Shown: piece after piece, positions 1 through 10,735 of the stretch
How the letters are laid out: the number at the start of each line of letters is the position of its first letter
Position numbering within the stretch: position 1 is the stretch's first letter
Source: Aldrovandia affinis
Taxonomy: Eukaryota; Chordata; Actinopteri; Notacanthiformes; Halosauridae
Direction: 5' to 3'
Assembly (NCBI GenBank): GCA_029706075.1
Contig: JAINUG010000108.1
Location: 2,542,001 to 2,606,000, forward strand
DNA: 64,000 nucleotides
Position numbers and translations under genes: made by a program
The notes under the pieces: generated by a model
Told to the model about the DNA's origin: nothing
The model's input: only the letters and a program-made list of their open reading frames with translations
Databases searched by the model: none

Positions 1-32
1 TATTGTGGTTCCCTTTGTGGGAACCACCCATT

Positions 33-176
33 GTGGTTCTGTGTGGCTCAGTTGGTAGAGCATGGCGTGGCAACGCTTAAGTTGTGGGTTCAATTCCCAC
101 TGGGACCACATGTACTGAAAAATGTATGCATTCACTACTGTGAGTCGCTATGGATAAAAGCATCTGCTAAATGGCG
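33..176 (+). repeat. tRNA-derived SINE, copy 1
   Basis: The left part reads like a tRNA gene: an A box around GGCTCAGTTGGTAGAGC (45-61) and a B box GGTTCAATTCC (88-98). It is followed by a body and the conserved fish tail GTCGCTATGGATAAAAG..TCTGCTAAATGG. Two relatives lie at 46789 and 60994. It is not a functional tRNA because the 3' part is SINE body and no cloverleaf closes. It runs into an AT-rich (TTA)n stretch. A perfect 9-bp hairpin (GTGGTTCCC / GGGAACCAC, positions 5-27) sits just before it. Confidence 0.8.
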
Positions 177-185
177 TATATTATT

Positions 186-614
186 ATTATAGCTACCATA
201 ATAACAACACTTACTCCCATGTTACTACATGTATACTATTTCAAGTGCTTTCCGTTCCTTGCAGCCCTCCTTTAATTTTGTATGTTCCATTCATTTAACC
301 TCCATTCATTTACGAATGCAAATGAACTACATTTTTGGTTTGGTACATAACATCATTGAAGCACTTAGCTGACAGCGTTGCTAATCACTTATCATTTAAA
401 CATTTAAACAACGTTTACAAAATATGTAAACATCTTAGACAATGAATCTGACACAGTCATGATTTTTCATGCTTTACATATATATGCACACACATACATA
501 CAGATTGCCAACCTCTGAACATTCAAAAAAGTCCATGTTTGTGTCTTGTCATTCCATCACATATATTTTCATTTCATCTGAATGTGACTGCACTGCATTA
601 TCTGTTCCGTGCAG
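186..614. other. AT-rich upstream intron of the HSDL1-like gene
   Basis: No exon is visible. The stretch ends with a splice acceptor (GTGCAG, AG at 613-614). It is read as intron because the next exon begins in the middle of the dehydrogenase fold, in phase 1. Confidence 0.6.
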
Positions 615-2355
615 GTGCTTCCGAGGCTGTGGCGAAAGCCTACGCAGAAGAGCTGGCGAGGCACGGCGTCAGCATCATCCTGATCAGTCGCAACAGCACT
701 AGTGTTGAGGGCGCTGCCAAGGCCATCGCTGATTCCCACGGAGTCGAAACTGTCCTGGTTGAGGCAGATTTCAGCGAGGGCCTTGCGGCGTGCAGGCCAA
801 TCCAAGACGCCCTGAGGGAGAAAGACATAGGCTTTCTTGTGAACAGCGTCGACTTGTCTTTGGACTACCCGCAGAGGTTTACCGACCTGTCCGAAGACAG
901 GCTCTGGGAAAGCATCAACAGAAACATCACGGCGGCCATGCTACTGGCACGCATCATTCTGCCTGGCATGGTGGAGAGGGGAAGGGGGGCTCTTATCAAC
1001 ATCTCTTCTGGAAGGTGTTGTAAGCCCACACCGAATAAGGCAGCCTTCTCGGCATCCACGGTTAGTCGGCTATTGCATTTTAAGGAAGTATCTTGAACAC
1101 CCAGGTAAAGATTCCTGCATCGGCCTTCAAACCGGAACCGGTCGCTGGTTTCTTTATAGTGAAGCTGGTATGAAGATGGTCAAGATGGTGAACAAGCTAG
1201 TTTCCTGCTGGCTGGTTGAGTTGAAAACACAACTTCAGCAGGTCATCAGTGAAGACCATCTTAAGCTGGTTTGTGCTGAAATGTCCAAAAGCCTAACAAG
1301 GGCACCTGGTAACCTAGCGGTCAGCAACAGTGCCCCTGGGTGATCTGTCAGACCTCTGTTTTTTGTGCCATATAAACAATTAGGCTAAAGGCCTAAAATG
1401 TAATGTATATGTACAATTCATTGCATAAGATTAACAATTATCAGGCCAAAGTAATGCAGTTGGTCTTACTTGATGTTTTCTCTGTATGCCTACTGTCTTG
1501 AGAGCCCTAGAAAATATGCAGAATTGTGAAAGTCCTGGAGCAGGATTGCCTACTGTTCTCATCCCATGCGGTTTTTGCTGTCTCCCAGGCCTACCTAGAC
1601 CACGTCAGCCGTGCTCTGCACTACGAATATGGCCACAGAGGGATCTTCGTGCAGAGCTTGGTGCCCTTCCGTGTGGCATCTCAGGAGACCGAGGATAGGG
1701 GCAGAGCGAGGTGCAGTGGGTGGCTGGTGCCACATCCACAAGTGTATGCCCGTCATGCCATCAGCACCTTGGGCATCTCCCACAGAACCACGGGATACTG
1801 GCCACACTCCTTGCAGGTACATTGAATCATACACTTGTGAGTCAGCAGTATTGGGCAATGCTTAGAGCTCAGTGAGCATTATTGGTTTAAATTCTAATGA
1901 ACGATATTTCTCTTATACCCTTGAGAAGAGCTCATTACACAGACTTAATTCACTTTGTTCAGCTGATGGTAGCATGCACAGCTCTCATGATGTTTACTTA
2001 ATTTTCAAAAGAAGCATTATTGTCAACAAGCAAATACAACGCAGACCTCTTGTAAGAATCATATAGGCTATGTCTAAAATGATTTAATGTTTATATGTCA
2101 TAGATTTTTGTGAGTGGAGCATTATATATGGGTCTGTCTCAGTTTGGACCATTATAATTGACATTCATATTATTTGCTTTTCTATGAGTGTCTTTGAGGG
2201 ACACCTCTCTTCCTAAAGTATGTAATGTTATTTCTAAGGTCAGGGAACAGTGTGTGTAATGTGTTCTCATGGTTTTTTCAAATGTTTTTCAGTTTTGGCT
2301 TCTGCAGTACATGCCTGAGTGGATGTGGGTCTGGGGAACACACATGCTCACTTGA
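615..2355 (+). CDS. hsdl1: HSDL1-like inactive short-chain dehydrogenase, 3' three exons (5' end outside window)
   Basis: Exons are 615-1060, 1589-1816 and 2293-2355, all with GT-AG borders; the last two junctions are phase 0 and the first is phase 1. Joined they give about 244 residues, from the start of the cofactor-binding region ([14 protein letters not shown]) to the C-terminus. The signature stretches [32 protein letters not shown] and [11 protein letters not shown] match HSDL1, a mitochondrial SDR-family protein that is catalytically inactive because the active-site Tyr is Phe. Here Phe is also present (AAFSAST), and the YxxxK lysine is Thr. The cofactor loop TGxxxGxG is reduced to GASEAVA, and the structural NNxG motif reads NSVD. 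The protein stops after GTHML T, about a dozen residues short of the usual end; a shifted frame downstream still resembles the family tail. It may be a functional divergent paralogue or a decaying copy. About 70 N-terminal residues should lie left of the window. Confidence 0.8.
1061..1588 (+). other. HSDL1-like intron with degenerate AAGCTGGT/AAGATGGTC repeat
   Basis: The donor is GTTAGT at 1061 and the acceptor CTCCCAG ends at 1588. Between about 1155 and 1285 the intron holds direct and inverted versions of AAGCTGGT and AAGATGGTC, as in a common class of short fish DNA-transposon derivatives. Nothing else is recognised. Confidence 0.55.
1817..2292 (+). other. HSDL1-like last intron
   Basis: The donor is GTACAT at 1817, and the acceptor TTTTTCAG ends at 2292 after a T-rich tract. 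It is AT-rich and holds no other feature. Confidence 0.6.
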
Positions 2356-4348
2356 ACAGGTTAAAAGAGCACGTTCACCTCCTGCCTGCCATCATACTGA
2401 CCTGTATGACTTGCATTGTGTGTGCTGACATTTTTACTATTGTACGAATCTTAGAAAAAAACAAAAAAAGATACTTGCTTCAGCTTGATGTGATTTCACT
2501 GGGAACCACTCAAAATACTTACTTTCTGAAGCACAAGCACAAGTTATACGGGGAATTTATTTATTTATACAAAATAATTTTGTCCGTACTTTACAATGAC
2601 TTTTAACTAGCGATGGAAGAGTTGGGTTTCATGAACCCCATAACAGGTGGAGCTACAATGAGCTGTCAGTTATTGACTTTCTCCCAACGAGTAAAACGCA
2701 ACGATTGGTTGATAGCATATGGTTGCTCCACCTATTTTGGTTTAATGAAAGCCTCATTCTTTCATTGCTATTTATAATATACAAACCAAATCCATATTTG
2801 ATTTTATCTTCAAAAAACCTTTTTGTCACTGGGATGATTATGACATATTTAAATATGAAACGTAGGCATCAATAACTAAGGTCAAGTTCAATCTAACAAT
2901 AATACACTTTGTCCTTCACTCTGAGTGACACTTTTTAAGTGATATGTGTGCTGTTGTTTAAAGTGTCATTTTTTAAAAACTTTTTTCATTTCAATAGCCA
3001 CAAAAAATATTTTTGGTAGGAATAAAAAGTAACACTTGCATACACACTGAAACTATGTTGAGGGCAAAATATGTTAGACTAAATTACAACCCAAGGCTGC
3101 CTCCATTGAAGAGTCTTGCAAACAGTTTTTGCAAAATATATATGAAGTGGCTTTTCCCCACTGGATTTAGAATGGTTTCTTTTTTGGAACGGTGTTTTTT
3201 TTTCATTCTATATATTGTTTTCCTTATATTAACCTAGGAAGAGCACTGTGTTGTAAACTTGTACTCATTGTGAAAATCTAAAGAGCTTTATGACTTTGCT
3301 GGTGTGCTGAGGTTTAAATTGTGCTATCATATAGAAAATAAGTGCAGACTAATTACTGGTAGTGAGTAGTGAATAGTGAATGACTCTTTTTGTGAAGTGG
3401 TGGTGTGGAAGTGTGGCTACTCTGTATCACTGCTGCTCTATCAGGTTATGGTAGTAATAGCACATTGCACAATGTACTGTAATATACAACATTCCTTGCA
3501 TATTGCATACCTTTGCTTTCATAACAGGTAACCTCTCAATAGAAATATAGACAATAAAACTATCCCCATCACTCCTTTATATTGTCGGTTATCTTATGTT
3601 ATGTAAAAGGAAGGAATGTATATTTTTGCTCACATGACTGCAGATATTTATTTTTGCCTATTTTTTATCCTTTTGCCATAAAACTCCGGTTTCAAAGGTG
3701 CGTCTTATGTAATGGCGGATGAAAACCAGGTAACTAAGAGTGGATTCCAGCCATTGCAATTGTGTTTTAAATATCAGTGTTTTAACAAAATTGCTGTACT
3801 GTACATAAATATAATTGAAATATGTGCATTTGTGATATTTAGAGACTGCCTTTCACGACTGAAACAAACATCTTAAAAATCATTCAATTCTAATAGATTA
3901 ACAACATTTTCATTGAAGACATTGAACATATTAAGTAGAATGTGTGTTTAGGTCTATGCCAGTGAAAGAGGTAAATCATTTACACACACTAGGCGGCCAC
4001 AACCATGTTGACAAAGTAATTTTATCTGTGTGTGTTGGAAAAAATTGTCCAATGTTTTCCATAAACGTCTCAAGGACACTAGATGTGTGTCAAAAAACAT
4101 GTGACATTCAGGACCAAAGGCCTTCAGGTCACTTTGTAACTGCCCAATGCGTGCTTATGCTATACATATGTACACAGGTAGTGGCCTAAAAGGTAGAAAC
4201 ACCGATATGATACGACTATGTTATCCTGCTCTGTACAGTTCTTGATGAAACTACCTGCTCAAATTTTCATATAATGGATTTAGAGTTGCTCGCCTGTTTA
4301 GCATGCCACCTCAATCTGATGCAGACATCACGATCCAGGAGTATGCAC
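2356..4348. other. 3' flank of HSDL1-like gene, no gene seen
   Basis: AT-rich sequence. A possible polyadenylation signal AATAAA lies at 3553-3558; no coding or repeat family is recognised with confidence. Short open frames here lack codon bias and similarity. Confidence 0.4.
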
Positions 4349-4525
4349 TTACGACCACAGTTGCTCTTTGTTGAGGTTGCCTGTTGAGTTCCATGCCGAC
4401 ATCACCCTAGACATGGTTTCTCGTGAAACATCAGAAAGTTGAGCTGTCTTCATCATTGAAACTCCTGCCAAACGTGCCACCACAATCTTGTAGAATCTAT
4501 GCCAAGGCACATTGAAGCACATAAT
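4349..4525 (-). mobile_element. Tc1-like transposase remnant (N-terminal HTH part)
   Basis: The minus-strand frame reads IVVARLAGVSMMKTAQLSDV followed by SRETMSRVMSAW. This is the first helix-turn-helix of fish Tc1 transposases. No catalytic domain and no terminal repeats are visible nearby, so it is an old fragment. Confidence 0.65.
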
Positions 4526-5856
4526 GCTACTAGTTAAAATTTCAAGTAATGCTGTTTGATCATTGATCATTTTTATATTAGAGTTTTAATATATATTCAA
4601 CTTTTTGTCTTAGCAAGTAAAGGAGAAAATGAAAGGGAAATGGACCACAAATATACATGTAAAGGTGTAATTGTAGAAATCTTGTCATTGGCATTAAAGT
4701 AGTTCGTCACATTACTGTTTAATTTGTGAGGCTACAGCTCTGGCAGATGCACATTATCTTGTAGTTGTGATGGTACAGTGCGTCCTCATTGAGTGGGGGA
4801 AGGGTCTGTAACGCTCTCCCTCTCTCTATACTTCTGAGACATCTTAATGCTGAGCGTCTGAAAGCTGGTGACTCTTTAGGGGCACAATACCTGCTTCTGC
4901 AAACACTTATTTTGGTGAGTATGGGATTATTTCTTTTTGCAAATGTGGGCTGTCAGAACAGGTATACATCTTGTTTAAAGCTAGCTTAAAATTTGAGCTA
5001 ACATAGGGTGTAAAAGACCTTTTGTTGGAAAAAAGATTTTCATTTATAGTTTATAACTATTTATTTATAACTCATTTATCTCCAGATTAAAAATTTGGAT
5101 TACAAAAATGACTGAACAGAAAATTGTGTTAGTCAATACAACTGAAAACTAAACAACTAAAACAGATTTTTAATGTGTTATTTTCCATTAAATTACATTT
5201 ATACTGTACAAAATTGTCACAGTAATAAAGAGCTATGAGCTAATTCACAGTATAAATAAAGAATGAGTTTCCACATATAACATATGTAATCTTGTATTTA
5301 GGAAATATTGTACGAGGAGTAAAAACGTGAGCCTTTTTAAATTCCAAATATGCCATTTCCTAATTGTAAAGGTTGTTTTTAGTTAGACGATAAAAAATAG
5401 AAATTAAGGCTGGTTGAACTACTTGGATTTGTTGGCTGGATACAAGAACATAGTGATACAGGTAACAGAGTAAAAAACTATTTAATGAAAATGCCTTACT
5501 TTATTAAATAACTGCATACTTTAAAAAAGACATTCAATGTTTAGGGGTTGAACAAGGTCAGGGCCTTGGTTCCCACCACATGGGCAAAGCTGTGTTATTG
5601 ATACAAGGTCTGAAATCTACTCATGGGTACTGACTTATCAATGTTTGCAAAATGTGCTCAACCCCCCCAAGATAAAGAAAGCATTGTCCTTGAAAGAATG
5701 AAAATATGAATAAAGTTTTCTACTTGCTATTTGTGTGACAGAGATGGCAGCAGTGGTAATGCCGCTCAGAGGTTAGGGAACTGAACTTAGATTCATAGAT
5801 TTTGGATAGCATTCGGGACACTGCTGCTGTGTTTTACCTTGAAAAAGCCACTTAAT
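4526..5856. other. Intergenic, no gene seen
   Basis: AT-rich sequence between the Tc1 fragment and the LINE end. A potential splice donor GTGAGT at 4915 follows a less AT-rich stretch (4770-4914). That stretch could be the missing 5' exon of connexin gene 1, but nothing confirms it. Confidence 0.35.
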
Positions 5857-6233
5857 ATAAGAACATAAGAACATAAGAATACATAATGATGAGAACGGGC
5901 CGTTCGGCCCATCTAGGCTCATCATGTCCTAATCTAAAGAGTATCTAGTACTACATCTAGCCTGGACTTGAATAGCCCAATTGTTTCTGCCTCTACTACC
6001 CGACCTGGCAAGCTGTTCCAGGCATTGACAACTCTCTGTGTAAAGAAAAACGTCCTAATATCTGTGTGGAATTTGCCTTTAACTAATTTCCACCTGTGGC
6101 CTCTTGTTCTGCTGAACCCACTTACCTTAAAAAATATATGAATAGCTTCCGTACATTTCCAGCTATATACAGGAAGTAGATGATGTGTAAACTTAAAAAA
6201 GTATGCCATAGTATTTTGTGCCATAACCAGCAT
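5857..6233 (-). mobile_element. Non-LTR retrotransposon 3' end (CR1-like)
   Basis: On the minus strand the frame encodes the typical tail behind a LINE reverse transcriptase: GHRWKL, then FFFTQRVVNAWNSLP, then FKSRLD followed by a stop. Beyond it, in + strand order at 5857-5930, is the widespread vertebrate LINE 3' sequence with AAGAACATAAGAACATAAG and GGGCCGTTCGGCCCATC. It is 5' truncated. It ends about 170 bp before the acceptor of connexin gene 1. Confidence 0.7.
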
Positions 6234-6400
6234 CAGGGCCTTTTACAATAATGTTGGCCCTTCGGTGAATGTCTTCTTCTTAAGCCGATCTACAAAGATT
6301 GATGAGTGATGAACATCGGTTGATTAACGTACGTTATTCTGATTCACATTCATTGGTGCGTGCTAATAAACACGTGTTCAAATGACATTTTGTCCTCGGT

Positions 6401-6423
6401 AGTTCGACAGACTGGAAGGAAGA
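6401..6423 (+). promoter_or_regulatory. Splice acceptor and 5'UTR tail of connexin gene 1
   Basis: TTTTGTCCTCGGTAG ends at 6402, leaving 21 bp of UTR before the ATG. The same arrangement (acceptor 17-27 bp before ATG) occurs in all five connexin genes. Confidence 0.55.
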
Positions 6424-7320
6424 ATGGGAGATTGGGACCTTCTGGGCCGGCTGCTTGACAAGGTGCAGACCCACTCCACGGTGATCGGGAAGGTCTGGCT
6501 GACCGTCCTGTTCGTCTTCAGGATCCTGGTCCTGGGGGCGGCGGCGGAGAAAGTGTGGGGCGACGAGCAGTCCGACTTCGTCTGCAACACGGAGCAGCCC
6601 GGCTGTGAGAACGTGTGCTACGACCACGCCTTCCCCATCTCGCACGTCCGCTTCTGGGTCCTGCAGATCGTCTCCGTCTCCACGCCGACCCTGGTGTACC
6701 TGGGCCACGTCCTGCACGTCGTGCACATGGAGAACAAGGCCCGCGAGATCATGCACAGGCAGGCGGAGGAGGAGCTCAGCGCTGTGATGCTGAGGAACGG
6801 CTACAAGGTCCCGAAGTACTCCGACAGCCGGGGCAAGGTCAACCTGCATGGCCGCCTCCTGCACAGCTACCTGGTGAACCTGCTCTTCAAGGTGCTGCTG
6901 GAAGTGGGCTTCATCCTGGGCCAGTACTACCTGTATGGCTTCACCCTGCACGCGCGCTACGTCTGCAGCCGGTTCCCCTGTCCCCACCGGGTGGACTGCT
7001 TCCTCTCCAGGCCCACGGAGAAGACCGTGTTCATCTGGTTCATGCTGGCGGTCGCCTGCGTCTCCCTATTCCTGAACCTGGTCGAGGTCCTCTATCTGTG
7101 CATCAGAGCTGTCAACAAGCACTTGGACAGGAAGCAGGGTTACGTGGTCACCCCCGTCACTCCGGTCCTGGTGAGGAAAGATTTCAAAAACAAGGACCAG
7201 ATGATTCAGAACTGGGTCAACCTGGAATTGGAGCTCCAAGGAAGGAAGCTGGCAAGTGGGGTCACTAAAAGCCTAGAGTCCGAGGAAATTAGCACGAACA
7301 TGGAAGAGGTCCATATCTGA
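6424..7320 (+). CDS. Connexin gene 1, alpha-type Cx34-like gap-junction protein
   Basis: 298 residues with the full connexin plan: cytoplasmic N-terminus [17 protein letters not shown]1 about 21-41, extracellular loop 1 with Cys54, 61 and 65 (C-X6-C-X3-C), TM2 75-97, a cytoplasmic loop, TM3 about 150-172, extracellular loop 2 with Cys181, 186 and 192 (C-X4-C-X5-C), SRPTEKT, TM4 204-229 and a 69-residue tail. Six such subunits form a hemichannel. The loop-2 residue before RVDC is His188, as in Cx43, which suggests Cx43-type docking. The N-terminal third resembles the fish Cx32 group, while the loops recall Cx43. Length and position near gja1 fit the fish gja11/Cx34.5-type genes, but an exact orthologue is not assigned. 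Whole CDS in one exon, third-position GC-rich, unlike the AT-rich flanks. It is 2.6 kb upstream of gene 2, same strand. Confidence 0.93.
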   Translation: MGDWDLLGRLLDKVQTHSTVIGKVWLTVLFVFRILVLGAAAEKVWGDEQSDFVCNTEQPGCENVCYDHAFPISHVRFWVLQIVSVSTPTLVYLGHVLHVVHMENKAREIMHRQAEEELSAVMLRNGYKVPKYSDSRGKVNLHGRLLHSYLVNLLFKVLLEVGFILGQYYLYGFTLHARYVCSRFPCPHRVDCFLSRPTEKTVFIWFMLAVACVSLFLNLVEVLYLCIRAVNKHLDRKQGYVVTPVTPVLVRKDFKNKDQMIQNWVNLELELQGRKLASGVTKSLESEEISTNMEEVHI

Positions 7321-8550
7321 ACTGCTGCTTTAAGGCACACTCAAGCTAACTGCGAAGCACTTTGTCCTTAAAACTGTATGACTAAATTAGGCAGGTGTTA
7401 CATTTGTGTTACTTACTGTACTGTATATATCATTTTCCATGATTTCAATGACTGCTGAGCTTATGATGTTGTGCAAGCTATGAAAAAATTAACATAGTTA
7501 GTGATTCATAGAAAAGGTGGTTAGGTTGAAACTCGCCTATTATTTTTCTGTGCATATAAATATTGATGAAATTACATGTGTGGAAACCATGTAATACCCT
7601 GTGTCAGTTTCAGTGAGGTATCTTTCCTTCCCTGTCCGTTTCTAAGCATTTTAATGCATACATGTGCTTCATTATCATTTTTCTTCTAAGATCTTCACCA
7701 TATGAAAAAGACTCCATATAGTCATTATTCAATGTCAAATAGCTTGTGTTACTTCAGAAAAAATACATGTACACGTTGTTGTAACTGTAGTTATTTCAAT
7801 TAATGTTTGGTATTTTATCATATAAAGTTGATTCTCTGTTTTTGTCAACAAATAAACTACAAACTGCATAATATTACACACATGCAATGGTCTATTCTTT
7901 GTCTTTTAAAAAACCTGAAAAACTCTCAATTTGTTTATTTTCTTTATATAAAAAATGCAAATAAACTGTTTCTCGTCTGATAATAGGAGTTCTCGGATGT
8001 GATGCTCCCAGTGAATCTTGGTTTTGTTTCAGGGGCTGCCATTAGCAAAGAATATTGCACACTGGTTTACCACATAGGTCTAACTCAAAATGTTACAGAC
8101 ATAGTGCTGTATACATTATATCAGAACAACCATGTCTGTCCTGGTAAGATGCTACTTAGTGAGTAAGGGATCACAAAATTGATTGTTAACATTGTATTTA
8201 TTGATTTATTGATTTATGTATCACCATTCTTTAGCCCAGGGGGTTCATTGAGAACTCAGTTATGTTGCAATGATAACCTGATGAATTAAGGTAGGTAGGG
8301 GCCATTCAAAAATATAGCACAATTATTTTCCGGTGCCGTGTTATCTCTATGTAATATCTCAAGTGTGTAATGTAGGTAAGGGTTTGAAGTTTCTAGTCTT
8401 ATTCTGATTGCGTTCTGCCTGCTACGTGTTATTGTCGGGGCCTGTCAATAATTAATGCGCTTCCAGTTGTATGGCTCCTGCTGGAGTTTGAGTTTAAAAT
8501 CCTGACAATTTTATTTGCTGATTGTATGGGAACGTGACGGTCCACCGGTG
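7321..8550 (+). other. 3'UTR of connexin gene 1 and intergenic
   Basis: AATAAA at 7851-7856 (inside CAACAAATAAACTAC) is a good candidate polyadenylation signal, giving a 3'UTR of about 0.55 kb; a second lies near 7960. From about 8000 to 8550 no gene is seen. Confidence 0.45.
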
Positions 8551-8554
8551 TGAG

Positions 8555-8663
8555 TATTACATTACGCAATAAGTCTAACTAAAAACTCAAGGTTCAGTTC
8601 ATGATCGCTATCATAGCTTTAGGAGTGGTGACTGGCGTAAAGAAGAGGTGGTCATTTCTAAAG
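8555..8663 (+). promoter_or_regulatory. Proposed promoter and non-coding exon 1 of connexin gene 2
   Basis: A strong splice donor AAG|GTAAGT (GT at 8664) closes a possible exon. About 95 bp before it is ATTACGCAAT (8561-8570), a good C/EBP-type site. Equivalent sites precede the proposed donors of genes 3 and 4. Exon 1 and the start site are inferred, not observed. Confidence 0.45.
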
Positions 8664-9854
8664 GTAAGTTGTACTTTCTCTAAACACATTTTTGTTTTGT
8701 TTTGACCATTTCTGAAGTACAGATCATAGTGTTAAAAGTTCAGCTTTTCAGCTATCTACAGTATTTTATATATATTTATATATATTCAATAACTATAGAT
8801 CTCACATTGTCTTTTCTTTGGTTGAATGATTACTCATATTTTGATACTATAAAGGTATGTCAATCATAATTTCTCTTCATTAAATAGTTTTGTATGATAA
8901 ATATTTATATACTTGAAGAGATGAACTCTTTTTAGTTGCCTATGTGTAAAATTATAAATCTAATGGTTGCATTACAGTATACTAAGTATATGATCTATAA
9001 TAGCATTAATTATTCATCTAGATGCTATGTTTCACAAATGATCTCATACCATGTACACCCAAATACTGTGTTTATTCTGTTTTAGTACACTAAATGTGTA
9101 TAACATTCATGTATACATAATGTGCCAAAACAGAATCTATCTACATTTGAAAATAAACAATCTAAATACAGTTAAATGTTAAAAAATACAGTCACAGTAG
9201 TTGAAAGATAAGTTATTTTGTATCCATTGAAATATTCTCAAAGGCAGTAGTACAACAATTCGGTGATCCGACTACATTAGGAAAATATGATAAAGTATTG
9301 ATTTTAAAAAAATGTTTAGATTTAATTTGAACTATGCGCAGCCTCAATCTTTCTGTGTGTTTAAGTAACACACTTACAGAAGCAGATTCATTTTTAAGGT
9401 GGACCACTGGGTGAACATTAATAGCTTTACTCATTGATAGAGCACACCCTGTGTCTCTTTGACCTGGCGAACCCCTACAATTTGGTTCAAACAGGGACTA
9501 ATCAATGTGGAACTGGAAATTCAGTAGTTTTATTGTAGAAAAAAAGCACAATAATAATGGATTTGATTTGTATAGCGCCTTTGTGGATATCATACCACTT
9601 TACAATGAACTGGGTGATAACCTAGTAGCACACACCTTGGTGATGCACGGCAGTCGTTTTGCACCAGAATACACACCATACATCACCTGACGTGAAGAAG
9701 CGGGGATCAGATGATGGCCAGATTGAGAGTCGCTTGGGTATTTGGCCACAACACTGGGGAGTCCCCCTACACCTTCAAGTGTCATGGGATCCTTAATGAG
9801 CAGTTTAAAACAGGTTGTCCTTGAAGTAAGTCTCTGTTCTTTTTCCCCCTTCAG
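8664..9854 (+). other. Proposed 5'UTR intron of connexin gene 2
   Basis: Donor GTAAGT at 8664; acceptor TTTTTCCCCCTTCAG ending at 9854. AT-rich except for the dispersed repeat at 9555-9800. Confidence 0.45.
9555..9800 (+). repeat. Fish dispersed repeat (GATTTGATTTGTATAGCGCC family)
   Basis: It starts with GATTTGATTTGTATAGCGCC, then CACTTTACAATG, and ends with an ATGGGATCCTTAATGAGCAG-type block. This is a recognisable interspersed fish repeat; the copy at about 61880 shares the ATTTATACAGCGC..GCTTTACAATGAT part. It lies within the intron and ends only about 55 bp before the acceptor of connexin gene 2. Confidence 0.6.
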
Positions 9855-9880
9855 AAAAGTCTTAAGAAAACGGAAAAGAA

Positions 9881-10735
9881 ATGGGAGACTGGGGATTTCT
9901 ATCCAAACTACTGGACAAAGTGCAAGCGCACTCCACTGTCATTGGGAAGATATGGATGAGCGTCCTTTTCATCTTCAGGATCCTGGTTCTTGGGGCCGGG
10001 GCGGAGAGCGTGTGGGGGGACGAGCAGTCGGGGTTCATCTGTAACACCCAGCAACCCGGTTGCGAGAACGTGTGCTACGACCGCACGTTCCCCATCTCCC
10101 ACATCCGCTTCTGGGTCATGCAGATCATCTTCGTCTCCACGCCGACCCTGCTGTACTTGGGCCACGCCATGCACATCATCCACAGGGAGAACAAACTGAG
10201 GCAGCATCTGAGCGAGAACGGGAAGAGTCCCAAGTACTCGGACGACAAAGGGAAGATCAAGATCAAGGGGAGCCTGCTGGGCAGCTACCTGACCCAGCTG
10301 TTCTTCAAGATCGTGTTCGAGCTGGCCTTCATCGTGGGCCAGTACTACCTGTACGGCTTCATCATGGTGCCCATGTTCCCCTGCTCCAGGAAGCCGTGCC
10401 CGTTCACCGTGGAGTGCTACATGTCCCGACCCACAGAAAAGACCATCTTCATCATCTTCATGCTGGTGGTGGCCTGCGTGTCCCTGGCCCTAAACGTGGT
10501 GGAGGTGTTCTACTTGATCTGCACACGGGTGAAATGCCGGTCCAACAAAAGGCAAACGAATCGCCAGGTCACCTCGGCAGAAAATCCCGCCAGCCTCAAC
10601 CCAGAGTGGCGGAGCGGCGAGAACGCACAGCAGCAGAATGCGATGAACCTGCAGTTTGAAAGCGGGCAGACCCAGAGCCTGGGGGGAAGCCTGGACGGTG
10701 CCAAGGAGGAGAAAAGATTACTGGCCGAACATTAG
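9881..10735 (+). CDS. Connexin gene 2, Cx32-like alpha connexin
   Basis: 284 residues. [15 protein letters not shown] start, TM1 about 21-41, loop 1 Cys54/61/65 in [12 protein letters not shown]2 75-98, short cytoplasmic loop, TM3 about 134-158, loop 2 Cys168/173/179, SRPTEKT, TM4 188-213 and a 70-residue hydrophilic tail rich in Gln, Asn and Ser. It forms gap junctions or hemichannels at the plasma membrane. The residue that sets docking class in loop 2 is Phe175 (PCPFTVEC) rather than the His or Asn of most connexins, a trait shared with genes 3 and 4. Best placed with the fish Cx32.2/Cx32.3 group (gja12/gja13-like); no mammalian orthologue is obvious. Start chosen at the universal MGDW. 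Coding exon is GC-rich; the 5'UTR exon lies 1.2 kb upstream if the proposed intron is right. Confidence 0.93.
   Translation: MGDWGFLSKLLDKVQAHSTVIGKIWMSVLFIFRILVLGAGAESVWGDEQSGFICNTQQPGCENVCYDRTFPISHIRFWVMQIIFVSTPTLLYLGHAMHIIHRENKLRQHLSENGKSPKYSDDKGKIKIKGSLLGSYLTQLFFKIVFELAFIVGQYYLYGFIMVPMFPCSRKPCPFTVECYMSRPTEKTIFIIFMLVVACVSLALNVVEVFYLICTRVKCRSNKRQTNRQVTSAENPASLNPEWRSGENAQQQNAMNLQFESGQTQSLGGSLDGAKEEKRLLAEH

Noticed and set aside
33-110. tRNA gene at the window start
   Set aside because: A and B boxes are present, but it continues into a SINE body and tail and relatives occur elsewhere in the window; no clean cloverleaf.
6334-6987. 217-codon frame antisense to connexin gene 1
   Set aside because: It mirrors the GC-rich coding strand of the connexin; the protein is low-complexity and has no independent signal. 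The same applies to the antisense frames at 9908-10207, 13971-14378, 18057-18467 and 25393-26112.
6615-7268. 217-codon + strand frame overlapping connexin gene 1 in another frame, and similar one at 10060-10659
   Set aside because: Ala/Arg/Pro-rich out-of-frame shadow of the real gene.
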